The position numbers and the translations under genes were made by a program. The notes below the pieces were generated by a model, which was not told the origin of the DNA, searched no databases, and saw only the letters and a program-made list of their open reading frames with translations. This document shows positions 36,135-48,233 of a stretch of DNA of 64,000 nt, in pieces (position 1 is the stretch's first letter; each line of letters begins with the position of its first letter). The DNA lies in NCBI GenBank assembly GCA_029718625.1, contig CM056376.1, positions 125,178,674 through 125,242,673 on the forward strand. The letters are read 5' to 3'. This DNA comes from Synaphobranchus kaupii (Eukaryota; Chordata; Actinopteri; Anguilliformes; Synaphobranchidae).

Positions 36135-36378
36135 TACATTACATTACAGGCATTTAGCAGACGCTCTTATCCAGAGCAACTTACACAACTTTTTAGCATA
36201 TGTTTTTTTTTTTTTTTTTTTTTACATATTACCCATTTATACAGCTGGATATATACTGAAGCAATTCAGGTTAAGTACCTTGTTCAAGGGTACAACGGCA
36301 GTGTCCTACCTGGGAATCGAACCTGCAACCTTTCGGTTACAAGGCCAGTTCCTTAACCATTATACTACACTCCCGCCA
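36135..36378 (-). mobile_element. tRNA-derived SINE, copy 1
   Basis: Read on the minus strand, it has a tRNA-like head (GGCGGGAGTGTAGTATAATGG), a consensus B box (GGTTCGATTCCC, complement at 36311-36322), a body, an internal T/A homopolymer, and the tail TTGCTCTGGATAAGAGCG then TCTGCTAAATGCCTG with TAATG repeats. The layout and GGATAAGAGCGTCTGCTAAATG-type tail resemble V-SINE-class fish elements, but the family name is not certain. It abuts a second copy at its head. Confidence 0.8.
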
Positions 36379-36580
36379 CATTTAGCAGACGCTCTTATCC
36401 AGAGCAACTTACACAACTTTTAGCATTTTTACATAGTATCCATTTATACAGCTGGATATAACTGAAGCAATGCAGGTTAAGTACCTTGCTCTAGGGTACA
36501 CCAGCAGTGTCTTACCTGGGAATCAAACCTGAAACCTTCGGGTTACAAGCCCAATTCCCTACCCATACTAGACGGCAGCC
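36379..36580 (-). mobile_element. tRNA-derived SINE, copy 2 (older)
   Basis: Same family and orientation as the adjacent copy. It has the same tail (CATTTAGCAGACGCTC...) and body, but a mutated B box (GGTTTGATTCCC) and a degraded head ending near GACGGCAGCCCC. Its tail begins at the exact base after the head of copy 1, so the two form a head-to-tail dimer without the TAATG terminal repeats in between. Confidence 0.78.
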
Positions 36581-37489
36581 CCTTTCATAAGTCACTTTGG
36601 ATAACAGTGACTGCAAAATGCCTTGTGAACTGAAAAATCAGTAACCAGAGGGTTGCAATGTAGTCGCCTTAAGACAATAGCAAATATCCAGCCGGATAAA
36701 TGGGTAATATGTAAAACTGCAAGGAATGCTAGACTAGTTGCTCTAGCTGAGGGCGTTTGCTGAGCAAATAACTGATGAAAACCACGACAAAAGCCCCCCC
36801 CTGCCATGTTCGGTCAGCAAACCCCAGAGATAGTCAGTGGCTTGAGGAGAGCCGTAAACAGGGAAGGACTAAACAGATACAGCGACGGGGGAGGGTGGGG
36901 GGGGGGGGGGGGGGGTGCGGAGCCCACCGACTGCTGACGCGGTTACCGAAGCGCTCCCGGTGAGCTCGGACGCACGGGCGCCCATATTTCACGTCTCCGC
37001 CCTCGTCAGGAAATTAAATTCTCCTGGAAGAAGGCGGCACAATGACGGCGCTACCCGCGAGTGGTAACGGCTTCTCTGCGGAGACGATTCAATTAGTGAG
37101 AGACACCAGGAGTAAAGAGCGGGCGGCGGAGGACGGTATGGGTGGAGGGAGGAGGGTGGAGGGTGGAGGGAGGAGGGAGGAGGGAGGAGGGAGGAGGGGG
37201 GGGCAAGGTTTGCCCTTAGGGAGACAAGGAGTCACACACCATACAAACCTGCCTGGAATCTGAAATGCAAGTACACACACTTACATACCACACACATGCA
37301 CGTACGCACACAGATACTTTTACGTGAACTATACGCAGACATACGCTTATAGAAATATACAGCAGCATAAGCACAAGCATACGCACATAGAAACAAATGC
37401 ACTACAAAAACACACATGTACACACACAGGCACACACACACAGACAGAGGTACACACACACACACACCACACACAATTAAAATGACATA

Positions 37490-38413
37490 CAGATCCTTTC
37501 CAAAAAAATTAGAATATCATGGAAAAGTTGTTTTTTTTTCCCATAATTCCATTCAAAAAGTGAAACTTTCATAGATTATAGATTCATTACACACAAAGTG
37601 AAATATTTCTAGCCTTTATTTGTTTCATTTTTCATAATTTTGGCTTACAGCTCCAGAAAACCCCCAAAACAATATTTCAAGAAATTAGAATAGTGTGTCG
37701 AAAATCAGCATTTACTTCAGTTATTTCAGAGAATGAATGTTTTAGACTGAGTGTCACACTCTAATCATCTAATTTACTCAAAACACCTGCAAAGTTTATC
37801 TCAGTTTGGTTCAGTATGGGGAAGACTGCAGACTTGACAATTGGCCAGACGACCATCATTGACACCCTCCAGAAGATGGGTAAGCCACAAAAGGTCATCG
37901 CTAAGGAGGCTGGCTGTTCACAGAGTGCAGTGTCCAAGCATATCAATAGAAAGTTTAGTGGAGTGGAAAAATGTGGCAGGAGAAGGTGCACAAGCAAAAA
38001 AGATGACCGTAGGCTTCAGTGAATTGTCAAGCAAAGACGATTCCAAAATTTGGCGGAGATGCAGAGGGAGTGGACTGAGGCTGGAGTCAGTGCTTCAAAA
38101 ACCACCACGTACAGACGTATCCGGGACATGGGCTACAACTGTCGGATTCCTTCAGTCAAGCCACTCCACTCATTCTCTGAAATAAGTGAAGTAAATGCTG
38201 ATTTTCGACACACTATTCTAATTTCTTGAAAAACTGTTTTGGGGGTTTTCTGGAGCTGTAAGCCAAAATTATGAAAAACGAAACAAATAAAGGCTAGAAA
38301 TATTTCACTTTGTGTGTAATGAATCTATAATCTATGAAAGTTTCACTTTTTGAATGGAATTATGGAAAAAAAAAAACTTTTCCATGATATTCTAATTTTT
38401 TGGAAAGGATCTG
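37490..38413 (+). mobile_element. Tc1-like transposon, internally deleted
   Basis: A 924-bp element is flanked by TA on both sides (37488-37489, 38414-38415), the Tc1/mariner target. It has terminal inverted repeats of about 247-250 bp (37490-37739 and 38167-38413), starting CAGATCCTTTCCAAAAAA, nearly identical to each other by eye. Between them is only the N-terminal part of a Tc1 transposase. Full-length Tc1 elements are about 1.6 kb, so roughly 0.7 kb containing the catalytic DDE region has been lost. The copy is non-autonomous but could in principle be moved in trans. Confidence 0.93.
37816..38163 (+). pseudogene. Tc1 transposase fragment (DNA-binding part only)
   Basis: The frame begins MGKTADLTIGQTTIIDTLQK and continues with the paired-type helix-turn-helix (KPQKVIAKEAGCSQSAVSKHI, about residues 23-43) and a GRRR basic motif. 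A TGA at 38020-38022 interrupts it where related elements have an Arg codon. The same frame then continues with KQRRFQNLAEMQREWTEAGV and TTTYRRIRDMGYNCRIPSVK, and breaks off where the right inverted repeat begins. The DDE/D catalytic domain is absent, so no active enzyme is possible. Recognition is from the typical Tc1 N-terminal sequence. Confidence 0.9.
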
Positions 38414-38468
38414 TATATTGCCAACCAACATAGCCAATACACACTTTTACAATAGGTTGTTTACAGAA

Positions 38469-38493
38469 CACACACACACACACACACACACAG
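38469..38493. repeat. (CA)n microsatellite
   Basis: A short CA run in a CA-rich region. A second run lies at about 38670-38702. Confidence 0.85.
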
Positions 38494-38668
38494 ACACACA
38501 CCCTCAGATTTACTGCAACGCAGGCATGATTGGAAGCACAAATCACATAATGCACGCACACAAACACGTGCACGCGCACACGTGCTTAGACACACTCCAA
38601 CACGCACTTACAGGGGAGCGGAGATAAACACACACACATGTACAAACACACACATGCGCGAGCGTGTG

Positions 38669-38704
<36 letters not shown>

Positions 38705-39469
38705 CTGAGTTATTTAAGCAGAAACAGTCTGGCGCAGAGGTTCTGCTACGGTACATTAGCGGTGCATCGCTATCCGCAGTGTGATTCCATGCGAGCGGGC
38801 CTTAGGATCGCGCACCCACGATCTGACCGTCGCGAGCCGCACAAGCCTCTACGCAGGCTATAACGGGAGCGAGGGGGTGGGGCCCGCCGTATTTGACGGC
38901 CGTAATCCTGTCTCCTTACTGGAATACCCGCCTGACAACTGCACCAATCACAGAGCTTCAGGGCGTCGGTCCGCATCCTGTCAGGAAAACAGGCAAACTT
39001 TTCCTTTCCCTCCCCCTACGTCCCCCGAGGTTTACATTACTGAGCATGCACGCTGAAACCCGCGGACACAAAGCACCTACCCTCGTAATTAACAATGACA
39101 ATCGCCAGCATGTAGTCCTTCCCCAGCATCATGACCACGAGCGCGACTCACCGGCAGAGGCGACCGGAATAAATAAATAAATAAAAAGTATCCGCTCTGA
39201 AACCGTGGAACGCCCTCGAGATGTCTTTTTTTGGGACCTGCGGATGCGAGCGAAAATGGCACAGTGCCAGACTTCCTGTCTGAGGCGAGGTGGGCGGGGG
39301 TGGGGGGGTCGGACTCATCGGCAGATAAGCGGCAGAAGGGAAACGGTCAGGCACATTCTCCCTGTGTCATGCTCTGTTGTCGTAGCAACGTAGAGGTCCT
39401 GCGGTATGGCCCGGTCCAAGGTCACGTGACCTCTGTCAGGGGGTGTGGGGGGACGCAGGAGGGGGGTAG

Positions 39470-39572
39470 ACAGAGAAGGGGGGGGGGGGGGGGGGGGGGG
39501 GGGGGAGACAGCATGAGAAAGAAGGGGGGGGGGGGGGCAACCCTGCAGCTTCCACACACACACACACACACA

Positions 39573-39628
<56 letters not shown>
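39470..39628. repeat. poly-G and (CA)n low-complexity cluster
   Basis: A G homopolymer of about 28 bases (near 39478-39505), a second of about 13 (39524-39537), then (CA)n from 39554 to 39628 with one CACCAC interruption. Homopolymer lengths in such tracts are unreliable in assemblies. Confidence 0.95.
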
Positions 39629-39633
<5 letters not shown>

Positions 39634-41606
39634 CATAAACTATGCACCCAAATATGGTATGGTATTAAAACAAAATACAAACACACACAAATACAGAGAA
39701 ATCCACTCTATCTCACACAATCACACACAACAGTAAAGGTGAGAGCATTCTCTGGATACCTTTCCCCTCCTCCCAGCCCCAGGGGGTCATTAGCAGGGAA
39801 AGAACACAGAGTTTTTCATAGCTAGCCAATGCACTTCACACATTGGTTTAGGTGGTGCATTAGATTTGTCAATAATGACCACAGCCGTAGGACTGCAGGA
39901 AATAGGACGTAGCTATAACTTACATAAAATCTGTGGTTTTACTGCTTGCAAATCGATGCTACTGCGTATTTATTACAAAAACCCTGCTAAACCGGTCATC
40001 GGAGCCGGATTTTCACGCTCCCTCCATGCTCCGTGTACGGAACGTTGGCTCTCGGGTCCTGCCTGTGAGGCTCGACCGCGCCTTCCACTTCACCCCTCAG
40101 AAGTAGTAACTTACGAAGTGATTCACAGTCAGAGATTTTCTCAAAATACCGCTTATTAAGGGATGGTTAGGCTATGTATGTAAAACATCACGGTTCTCGA
40201 AGTTTGGTGGTAACAGAAACAGGAATGCGTTTTGGGAACAACCAAGGTTCCCGATAGTTCTGGGTACGGATGGTTCCTGAACGGCTTTGTCCAATGGAAA
40301 AGGGCCAGAACTCTGGCACCTAACCTCACAGCAAAAAGGAAACTATAACATTTGTACTCGTATCCCATTAGAGATGAAGTGATGCTGAATATTTTAATGT
40401 GCTGCAAAGAATATGACAAAATGACAATGACCTGAAAAAAATCCATAAAAATCTTATGCCATTACATTTTTCTTATACCAATAAAATCTCACATCACGGT
40501 TACAATAATTTTAGCTTTAATGGACACGTTCTTTTCTGAAAATTCAAGGAAGTCGATTTAGAAGAATGTGAAAATTATGCCTGAGGAAAAGTGTTCAGTT
40601 GGATGTAGCAAGGGCACACCATGTAAAAACATCCCTTGAAATGGACTATTAAATATTGGGGCGTCCAAACAAACATATTCCCGGTGTTTTATTTTCTCAC
40701 AGCGCGTGCGCCGTAAGGACCACTCCGTTCAGTACTAGCCTTGGCGGTGTGGAACTTTGTTAACAGCGTGTGAATGCAGGTTCGTGGTTTCACGGCGGTG
40801 TGAGAACCACAGTACCTGACCTGGAACAGTACAAAAGCACACAGAGGGAAAGGTTTAACACAAACACAGACGCACATCCTAGCCAGCTCTGGAGACTCTC
40901 TCTAGACGCAATCTGCACTGTCATTTCACCAATAAAAACCATTCAAACTGACATAAGACAACGAGCGAGGCCCTTACTGCTCAGCGACTGATAGGCCTGC
41001 ACTGGATTAAACTTCATTGAAAAGGGGAGACTTAGTCCTTTCAAAGTTTGTGTGGTAACAGCAGTACAACCGAACGCAGTTCCCGAAGGGGGAGACTAGC
41101 ACTGCTTGCATATCAGACAACACTGTTAATACACGTTTGAAATTGGAATGCTGGCATTTTAATTAAGTCAATACTTGGGGGAAAACAGGCCAGTGGGAGG
41201 TCACTGCGGGAAACTTTATGAACCACCGGCTCAAATTTATCAGGGTACTCCTGGCTCTCTGACTAATTGTGTTCATAGCCCTGAAAGTGCAGATTAGAGG
41301 GCGAGCTTCAGTGAGTCTGGGATTAGTGTTTACACAGAGGTCTGTGAAACCATTTATTGGGGTCCCGGTGCAAAATCACAGCAAATCGCAATTCTGTGTG
41401 GCCTACAGCACTCTACAGCTAACATCCCACAGCACACTGAGGAGTGTGGGGAAAAAAAACCACAGAATAATGGTGATAAAGTAAATATTTAATGATTCTG
41501 CCTGCAAGCAGTTCTTTCCATTCATGTTTCAGATATGTTATTTCAGGGAAACTCCCGCGTGCTGGTGCCTTTGGTTTGTGTGTGTGTGTGTGTGTGTGTA
41601 CGTGTG

Positions 41607-41621
41607 AGAGAGAGAAAGAGA

Positions 41622-41705
<84 letters not shown>

Positions 41706-41778
41706 GAGAAAGAGAAAGAGAAAGAGAAAGAGAAAGAGAAAGAGAGAGAGAGAGAGAGAGAGGGAGAGAAGAAAGAGA

Positions 41779-41871
<93 letters not shown>

Positions 41872-41873
41872 AG
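41607..41873. repeat. (GA)n / GAGAAA polypurine tract
   Basis: About 265 bp of pure purine on the plus strand: GA repeats with GAAAGA blocks, preceded by (GT)n at 41577-41600. All frames across it are Glu-Arg or Ser-Leu repeat artefacts. Confidence 0.96.
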
Positions 41874-42395
41874 CACTGCACATTGTACAGAATATGCATT
41901 ATATGAGTGTGTAAACGCAGTACGTGTGCATTGGAAAAGCTTGGAGAACGGGGGAGGGTCATATAAAGGGAAGAAACCTGCCGCAGGTGTATTTGATAAA
42001 CCCGGACTCCACACCGCATACAGCAGTGAAATAGAGTGCAGGGGAGAGGCAGAGAACACAGTGTCTGTTTAATGAAAAACAGAAATTTACACAGCTTGTC
42101 ACTTTCACAACGGCCAGAGGAGACAAACACCCAAAGCTGAGTCATCAATTGTGCGTTGCTCTTGAAAAATATGACAGCTCCATTTTGTCCTGGGGGAGGG
42201 CAAACTCATTTCCCGGTTTATTTCACAAAAGATTTAGGCCTCTGTGTCCATTTACGCTTTCCTGTATCCTTTTGTTTGTACCTCGATGGTGTCCTTGCTC
42301 ATTCAGACGATCTTGTGTTCATAATGCCCACTGCACAAGAAAATGGACCGACTGTTTTCCTACAGATTGTCCAGCATTTCTCTCCCTCTCTCTCT

Positions 42396-42427
42396 CACTC
42401 ACTCTCTCATTCTCTCTCTCTCTCTGT

Positions 42428-42461
<34 letters not shown>
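42396..42461. repeat. (CT)n(CA)n compound microsatellite
   Basis: CT-rich repeats from about 42380 lead into a (CA)n run at 42431-42461. Confidence 0.93.
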
Positions 42462-42462
<1 letters not shown>

Positions 42463-42788
42463 CCTACGTCTACCCAGAATGCAATACAATATGGTTCCCA
42501 GAATGCTCCATATTTGTACCATCTAACAGAGTGGAGGCTTCTGGGAGTTTCCACATGGTAATGCAGCAGGTTTTAATCAAGTCTATTAGCCTTCCCCCAG
42601 AAAGCAAGAGAATGGTTCTCCTAAACTGGAGCGCTTCCACTGCATTACCGAGCAGTCTGAAGGCTACCGCTACAAGCTAACAAAGAGGCGAGCGCTACGT
42701 CCCAGCGCAGAAATGCTCATATGAAGTACCTCAACTGCACATAAGAACAGTGATTGCAGAGAAATACAAAATGCACTGCTAAAAAGCA

Positions 42789-42809
42789 TGTGTGTGTGTG
42801 TGTGTGTGT

Positions 42810-42853
<44 letters not shown>
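42789..42853. repeat. (GT)n microsatellite
   Basis: A pure GT run with one GTGGTG interruption near 42809, ending GCGCGC. Confidence 0.95.
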
Positions 42854-42857
<4 letters not shown>

Positions 42858-44799
42858 ATAGCTGTTAGTATACGTGCGCATGCGTCCGTTATGGAGAATG
42901 TGTATGCGTGCACATAAATGTCAACAATTATCAAAATGCTCCACCTGCTTTACATTTGTCTGTCACTCACGCAAACACCAAGTCAGATCGAATCGGCTCT
43001 TTATAACTTAAAATGGACGGGACAGTGACACGCGGTACCCACCCACGGACCAAACAAAGAAGCAGATGTGCGATGGGTTGGCAAGGGAAGCAGACACTAA
43101 TGCTGTTAGTAACCTGCTGACTGACAAATCGCATGGAAACCATAACCTGAGACAGATGAAGCCTGCATAGCTTGCAACGGGTAAAACACGTTCCATATGA
43201 AACAGCCAAAAACAAACATGATTCATCTCCTGTGTGTGACACAGCCGATACATGGACAAGCGCTCATACACGCGTTACATACGTCAAACACGTGCGGTCT
43301 TGCACACTCAAAACCTGAAAATGTGGGGATGCTTGATGGGGACAAATAGCGCAACTCACACGAACAGCTACCAAGCAGTCAATCACATAAAATCATAGTG
43401 CATTGAACTGAAACGCAACGACCAACAACAATTTGTGTAAAGAACAAATTGGGTATGCGTAAATTTCAGGCATGTTTTAGATTACCAGTGAAAAAAGCTG
43501 TGGTGGTTTCAAACATCACTTTTAACAAAAAGCAATACTTATAGTATTACACAGTACAAGCATCTTACTCGTGTCAGTTTTCTAAGAATGTAAATTTGTA
43601 ACACAGGAACCTCAATGTGATGCCGCATTAAAAGGTCACCTCTGTAAATGTATTGGCCACAGGACTGATGCGTGGTTTTCCACGTTGTCCTTGTCCACAG
43701 TAGCAAATTTTACTTAGACCTTAAGTGTTAAGAATGAAAGTTATTTTGCATTGTATTGCATGATGCAGGATTTTCAACTTATCATAAATAATTTGCCAGC
43801 TGTTGCCAAAACTTTGAAAATTAAATTAACCACTTCACATCTTTATGTAATTTGGCAGGAATTACGTAGCAGTGTTACTCTCTGATCAAGCTGCTCAGTG
43901 TTAAAGGCATTTCCTTCACTTATTTTGATGCTCAAACGAACCGTGCTAGTTCGCATTTGTTTTCTGTCTCGCTCATTTCAGATAATTTTGTCCCTGTTTT
44001 TGACAAGTTTGGACAGTGTAGACTGGGGGATATTCGTAGACTCAGAGCACCTTCACTTTTTATTTTCAAACTGTCACACTGTTCAAGCAGAAACATTTTC
44101 GTCAGCACAAAGAACCTTTCTTTTAGCTGCCTCGCTGAATAACAGGCTTATGGTATGTGATCTTCCTTGCATAAATATTTTATGTGAGTGATATTGGGTT
44201 AGATATGCAACAGGAAACATATATAAATCAAATAAGCTTTTTATTAGATCATGTATTGTGCCAAAAAGAACAAATAAAATTACCTGGCATTATATTTTGT
44301 CTCGGTTCCTAGATTATTTTTGTGCGTGCAGCAGCCTCCATGCCATTTCTGCAGGCAGAGGAGGTAGTCCCATTCTTTTGTGATTGACAGTTGTGGACAG
44401 ATGATCACTCTACAGGGAAATGTATGGTAACCTTTCATGTGCACGCACGCACGCACACACACAGAGAATGGTCCTAAAGCTACCTCTCCAATCTGCACAT
44501 CTCTCTCTTGACTCACGTAGCCTTTTCCACAATCAGTAGCTCTGATTATGAGTCACCTTTGGGCCCTGAAAGAATGGCCCTTGTCCTTCACTCAGCACCT
44601 CCTTTTTGTGCTCAGTATCAGCAAACAGACAATGGGCGCCTCCTCTACAGCCGTGGTACGCCCAGAGATTTCTTCCCACCGCAAAGTCTTGCTACTGTTT
44701 AAGTGCTTCTATTTCCCCTGTTTTTTAACCTGACTTGCTATGTGTGTGAGTGTGTGTGTCTGTGTGTGTGTGTGCGCGCACCCATTCCCTGTTTTCCTC

Positions 44800-44870
44800 T
44801 AAAGCATCTTTGCGACAGTGTCTCTGTAAGAAGCACTATACAAATAAAACGGAATTAAATTTAACTAAAA
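44800..44870 (+). repeat. non-LTR retrotransposon 3' tail fragment
   Basis: CATCTTTGCGACAGTGTCTC followed by AAGCACTATACAAATAAAA is the terminal pattern seen in many fish LINE/SINE 3' ends. The rest of the element is absent or unrecognisable, consistent with extreme 5' truncation. Confidence 0.55.
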
Positions 44871-45588
44871 GTGCCTTCACCGGCTTAATGAGCACCCCTG
44901 CAATATTTACGAAGCACATGCAAGCCTGGAACAGATTTACCGGCTAAATTTATGTCCATCTTAATGAGGGATATTCAAACTATATTTCGGCTTGCTGATC
45001 ACGACCAAATATCTCACAAAGATACAATCCTTGCAGCAATCATCAGCCTTCTACAATAAAGACCAGTGAACAGTCAGCAGGTTTGCACGATATTATGGTA
45101 GTGCGGGCATACCCACAATAGACTACCCACAATAGCATTCACTCAGCCTCTGTGGGGGACGTGACATGAATAAGCTTATGGCTGATCCTCATCTACCATA
45201 CTCATAAAGCAGATGAACTTGACCTTATGACCTTGTAAAAAGAAAACCATTGGCTATTTGATGTAGCAGTAATATTTTATGAATAAGCCCTGCAGGTGCG
45301 GTAAAGGAAACCCAAATCCACCACACACAGGATGTTCTCACAATGGCAGCCACTGGGCAAAAACACACTGCCTATTTCATTCATTCATTTAAATGGGGCA
45401 TATGGATGTACCAGTGGTCTCCCTTCCCCTTGTGCATTGAGAAAGGTCCTGACTTGAACTTCATATCGAAAAAAATATTTTCTGAAAAAATAAAGCGTAT
45501 TTCAAAAGTAAACCTCAGGGAAGTGAAGTTATGATAATATTTATCATGCATGCAGTACATCTAATTTTCTGGGTACACAAAAGTAAAT

Positions 45589-45619
45589 ATATATAGATAT
45601 ATATATATATATATATAAT
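45589..45619. repeat. (TA)n microsatellite
   Basis: An alternating AT run of about 30 bp with one GATAT interruption. Confidence 0.9.
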
Positions 45620-47122
45620 AAAATATTCTGGCACCCCTTGGGGAAGTGTTCAGTTGGACACTGCTTGTCGGTGACACTTTATGATTCTGATTTATAAATG
45701 TTTGGTACATCAAGTACAAACACATTCCCTGAGTTTTATTTTCTTACAGAACCCCCGAGAGAGTCTTTAAATAATCCCTGCGGATTGTCAGAGTCAGGCC
45801 GGAGATGAATTACGCCATTTGGAACAACGTGCTGTCCGCCAGGGACTGCTGCATCACTGCAATGATTAAAATGGACTCTCAGCATTACTGCACTTCAAAG
45901 CCCAGTCAGTAGTCATGTGACACATTACCCTCACACCCAACCAATCAAGCTCCTTTTATGGTGTCTCATAGAAGGTTATAGGCTGTCATACAAGAGTGTT
46001 TTGACATCTATTTTGTCAACACAGCAATATGCATGGAAATTCAAAGAAGATACTCTTCAGTGCAATGTTATCACAAGCCAAGGGGTCTTACATATGAAAC
46101 ACCACAGCCAACACAAGACTTATCATGGGTTTAATATTCTAATAGAGTATTAGTATTAGATTTTTTCAGGATTTTTTTCTGAATTAATTTCAACAATCAA
46201 CGGGATACATATGGCCAAAGCGGCAGGTAGGATTAAGGATTAACAAGGAAAACGAGGATTTTTAAGGATTATTTGCGGGAAAGCTTCCTCTTGGGCAGAC
46301 ATGATCTTAAATCTTTCCCTGAGAGGAATTCTGCAGGTTTTACGCATGGAACGAGAACGGGAATTCTCGCTATACATCTGGCAGGGGTCAGACTACCTCC
46401 CCTCTACAGATTACACAGCTGGGAAGGACATTTATATTACACGCACAGGCACATACATGCTCGCGCACACACACACACACACAATAACTTTGATGGAAAA
46501 AGCAATCTCTAAGTTTTTTATAGAAAGCATTAAACATCTCCTTTCCAGTTAATGTCAAATGTGTTCGAAGCAATTCTGTCAGTGAGACAGTAACAAAATG
46601 GGCCTTAAAGGAGTTTAGCGTATTAATACCAAGAATTCTGGGAAACATTTTAGAATATAGTGTAATTGCAATGCTTAATAAAGCACTAAAAACTGCCCCG
46701 CACTTCCAACAAATGCATGTTGATTTTGAGTACAACATTAATACATATTTTTCCATTTGATTTTTGGAAGGAGGTCACGGTTGCAGATTTAAAGGTTTCG
46801 TATGAGATCATATAGCACTTCAGCCCACACTGCGGGAGAGGGCATCAATCCCGAGGGGTGCTTTTAATCAGGATGAAGGATAGTGAGGTGAGACGTACTG
46901 TAAAAACTCATTTACACAGTAGCCCTCGGACTCCTCAAACCTAATGCTTATAACAGGTCTCCACTGACATTCATATATTGATTTTGTGACAACTAATGTG
47001 CAACTAATTTGTATACGACATTGATTGGGAGGTATCGCATCCCAGAACAGGTACGCAACCCGAATGGTACATTCTCACCCATTGTTTGGAACATTCTCAG
47101 CTGTTGTTTATAGTCTGGTTCT

Positions 47123-47470
47123 CTGAAGAGGAAGTGGGAAAAGAAAAATGAGAGGGTGGAAAAAGAGGAAGGAGGAGAAAAAAAGGAGTGAGTAGGAAGA
47201 GGAGGAAGAAGGTAAAAAAAAAAAAGCCTGCTTCAAACTTCAGGGGAGAAGATTAGGAAGACAAAGAAGACGAAGAAAAGAGGGTAGAAAGGGAGAGTGT
47301 ATGAACATGGATGAAGATAAATAGAGGTATGAGGAGGAAGAAGAGGCGAAAGTTGAGGAAGAAGGGTGAAGGAAGAAGAAAAGCATGAGGATACAGATGC
47401 AAAAGAAGAGAAAGATGGATGAAGGGGATGACAAGAAGGACAAGGAAAGAGGTGAGGAGGGACATGGGGT
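47123..47470. repeat. polypurine tract
   Basis: About 350 bp in which the plus strand is strongly purine-rich (GAGGAAG/AAGAGGAGG units, few pyrimidines). It is not a simple repeat. Such asymmetry can form triplex DNA; on the minus strand it is a pyrimidine-rich intronic stretch about 0.8 kb past the exon 2 donor. Confidence 0.7.
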
Positions 47471-48233
47471 AGTTATGAAGGACCGCCCTTGTACAGGACA
47501 TATGGACCTCCAAGGAGCTCCAGTGCTGGATCAGCCTACTGGGCCTGGGCCAGGAAATACATGCTTGGCCCCACAAGCGGCGCTCACTGAAGCTGGAGCC
47601 ACCGAGTCCTGGAGCTACAATGTAATATCCAGAGAATGACTTAGGAGGCTTTAGTGTAGCTTAAGTGTGTTATTTTTCTCTACCAAGCTGAATCACCCAT
47701 GGCTGACCCATACGCAACCAAGACAAAGTATCAAATGCCACCCAGAGTCAAACTCCAAGCTCAGAGAAATAACCCAAATAATTCTGTAGACTCCACAACC
47801 AGGTGTAGCCTATCAAGGCACACAAATAAACTATTATGGAACTGTGTGTGTGTGTGACGGGGGGGTATGTAGGAGTTTTAACCTCCACCTTAACATGGGA
47901 TGTGAGTATTTGTAAGGTAAGAATATATTTATATTCAGCTTAATGAACTCAAAACTTTGGAGGCCACGCATGAGCAAATAAGATTAACCTCAACGTAAAA
48001 GCAGCAATTTTGTGGGGTTCAAGATTAGGCTCGACAGTCCTCCATTGTACACAGTATATGGCACTGGGTCAAGCCTGGTCTACAGAGCATGTAGGCATAA
48101 AGACATAAGAAGTCTCGACAGTAGGCAACATTATGAGCCAAGATAGGCTGAACGGACCCATGCTCATCAAATATTTGAACGTTCTTCTGTGAATCTCTCC
48201 TGTACAGCAGAAGCACGGGGGAGGGGTGGTTAC

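Larger units (their letters stand above)
34625..48233 (-). other. apbb2: apbb2 intron 2
   Basis: This 13.6-kb intron is the largest fully contained one. It holds a MITE (35547-35806), a SINE pair (36135-36580), a Tc1 element (37490-38413), a G/CA low-complexity cluster (39470-39630), a long GA tract (41607-41873), CT/CA and GT runs (42396-42853), a (TA)n run (45589-45619) and a polypurine tract (47123-47470). I see nothing identifiable in 43000-44700 or 45620-47100. Confidence 0.85.

Noticed and set aside
41419..42148. Ser/Leu-rich and Glu/Arg-rich proteins on both strands
   Set aside because: Translations of a (GA)n tract and its complement.
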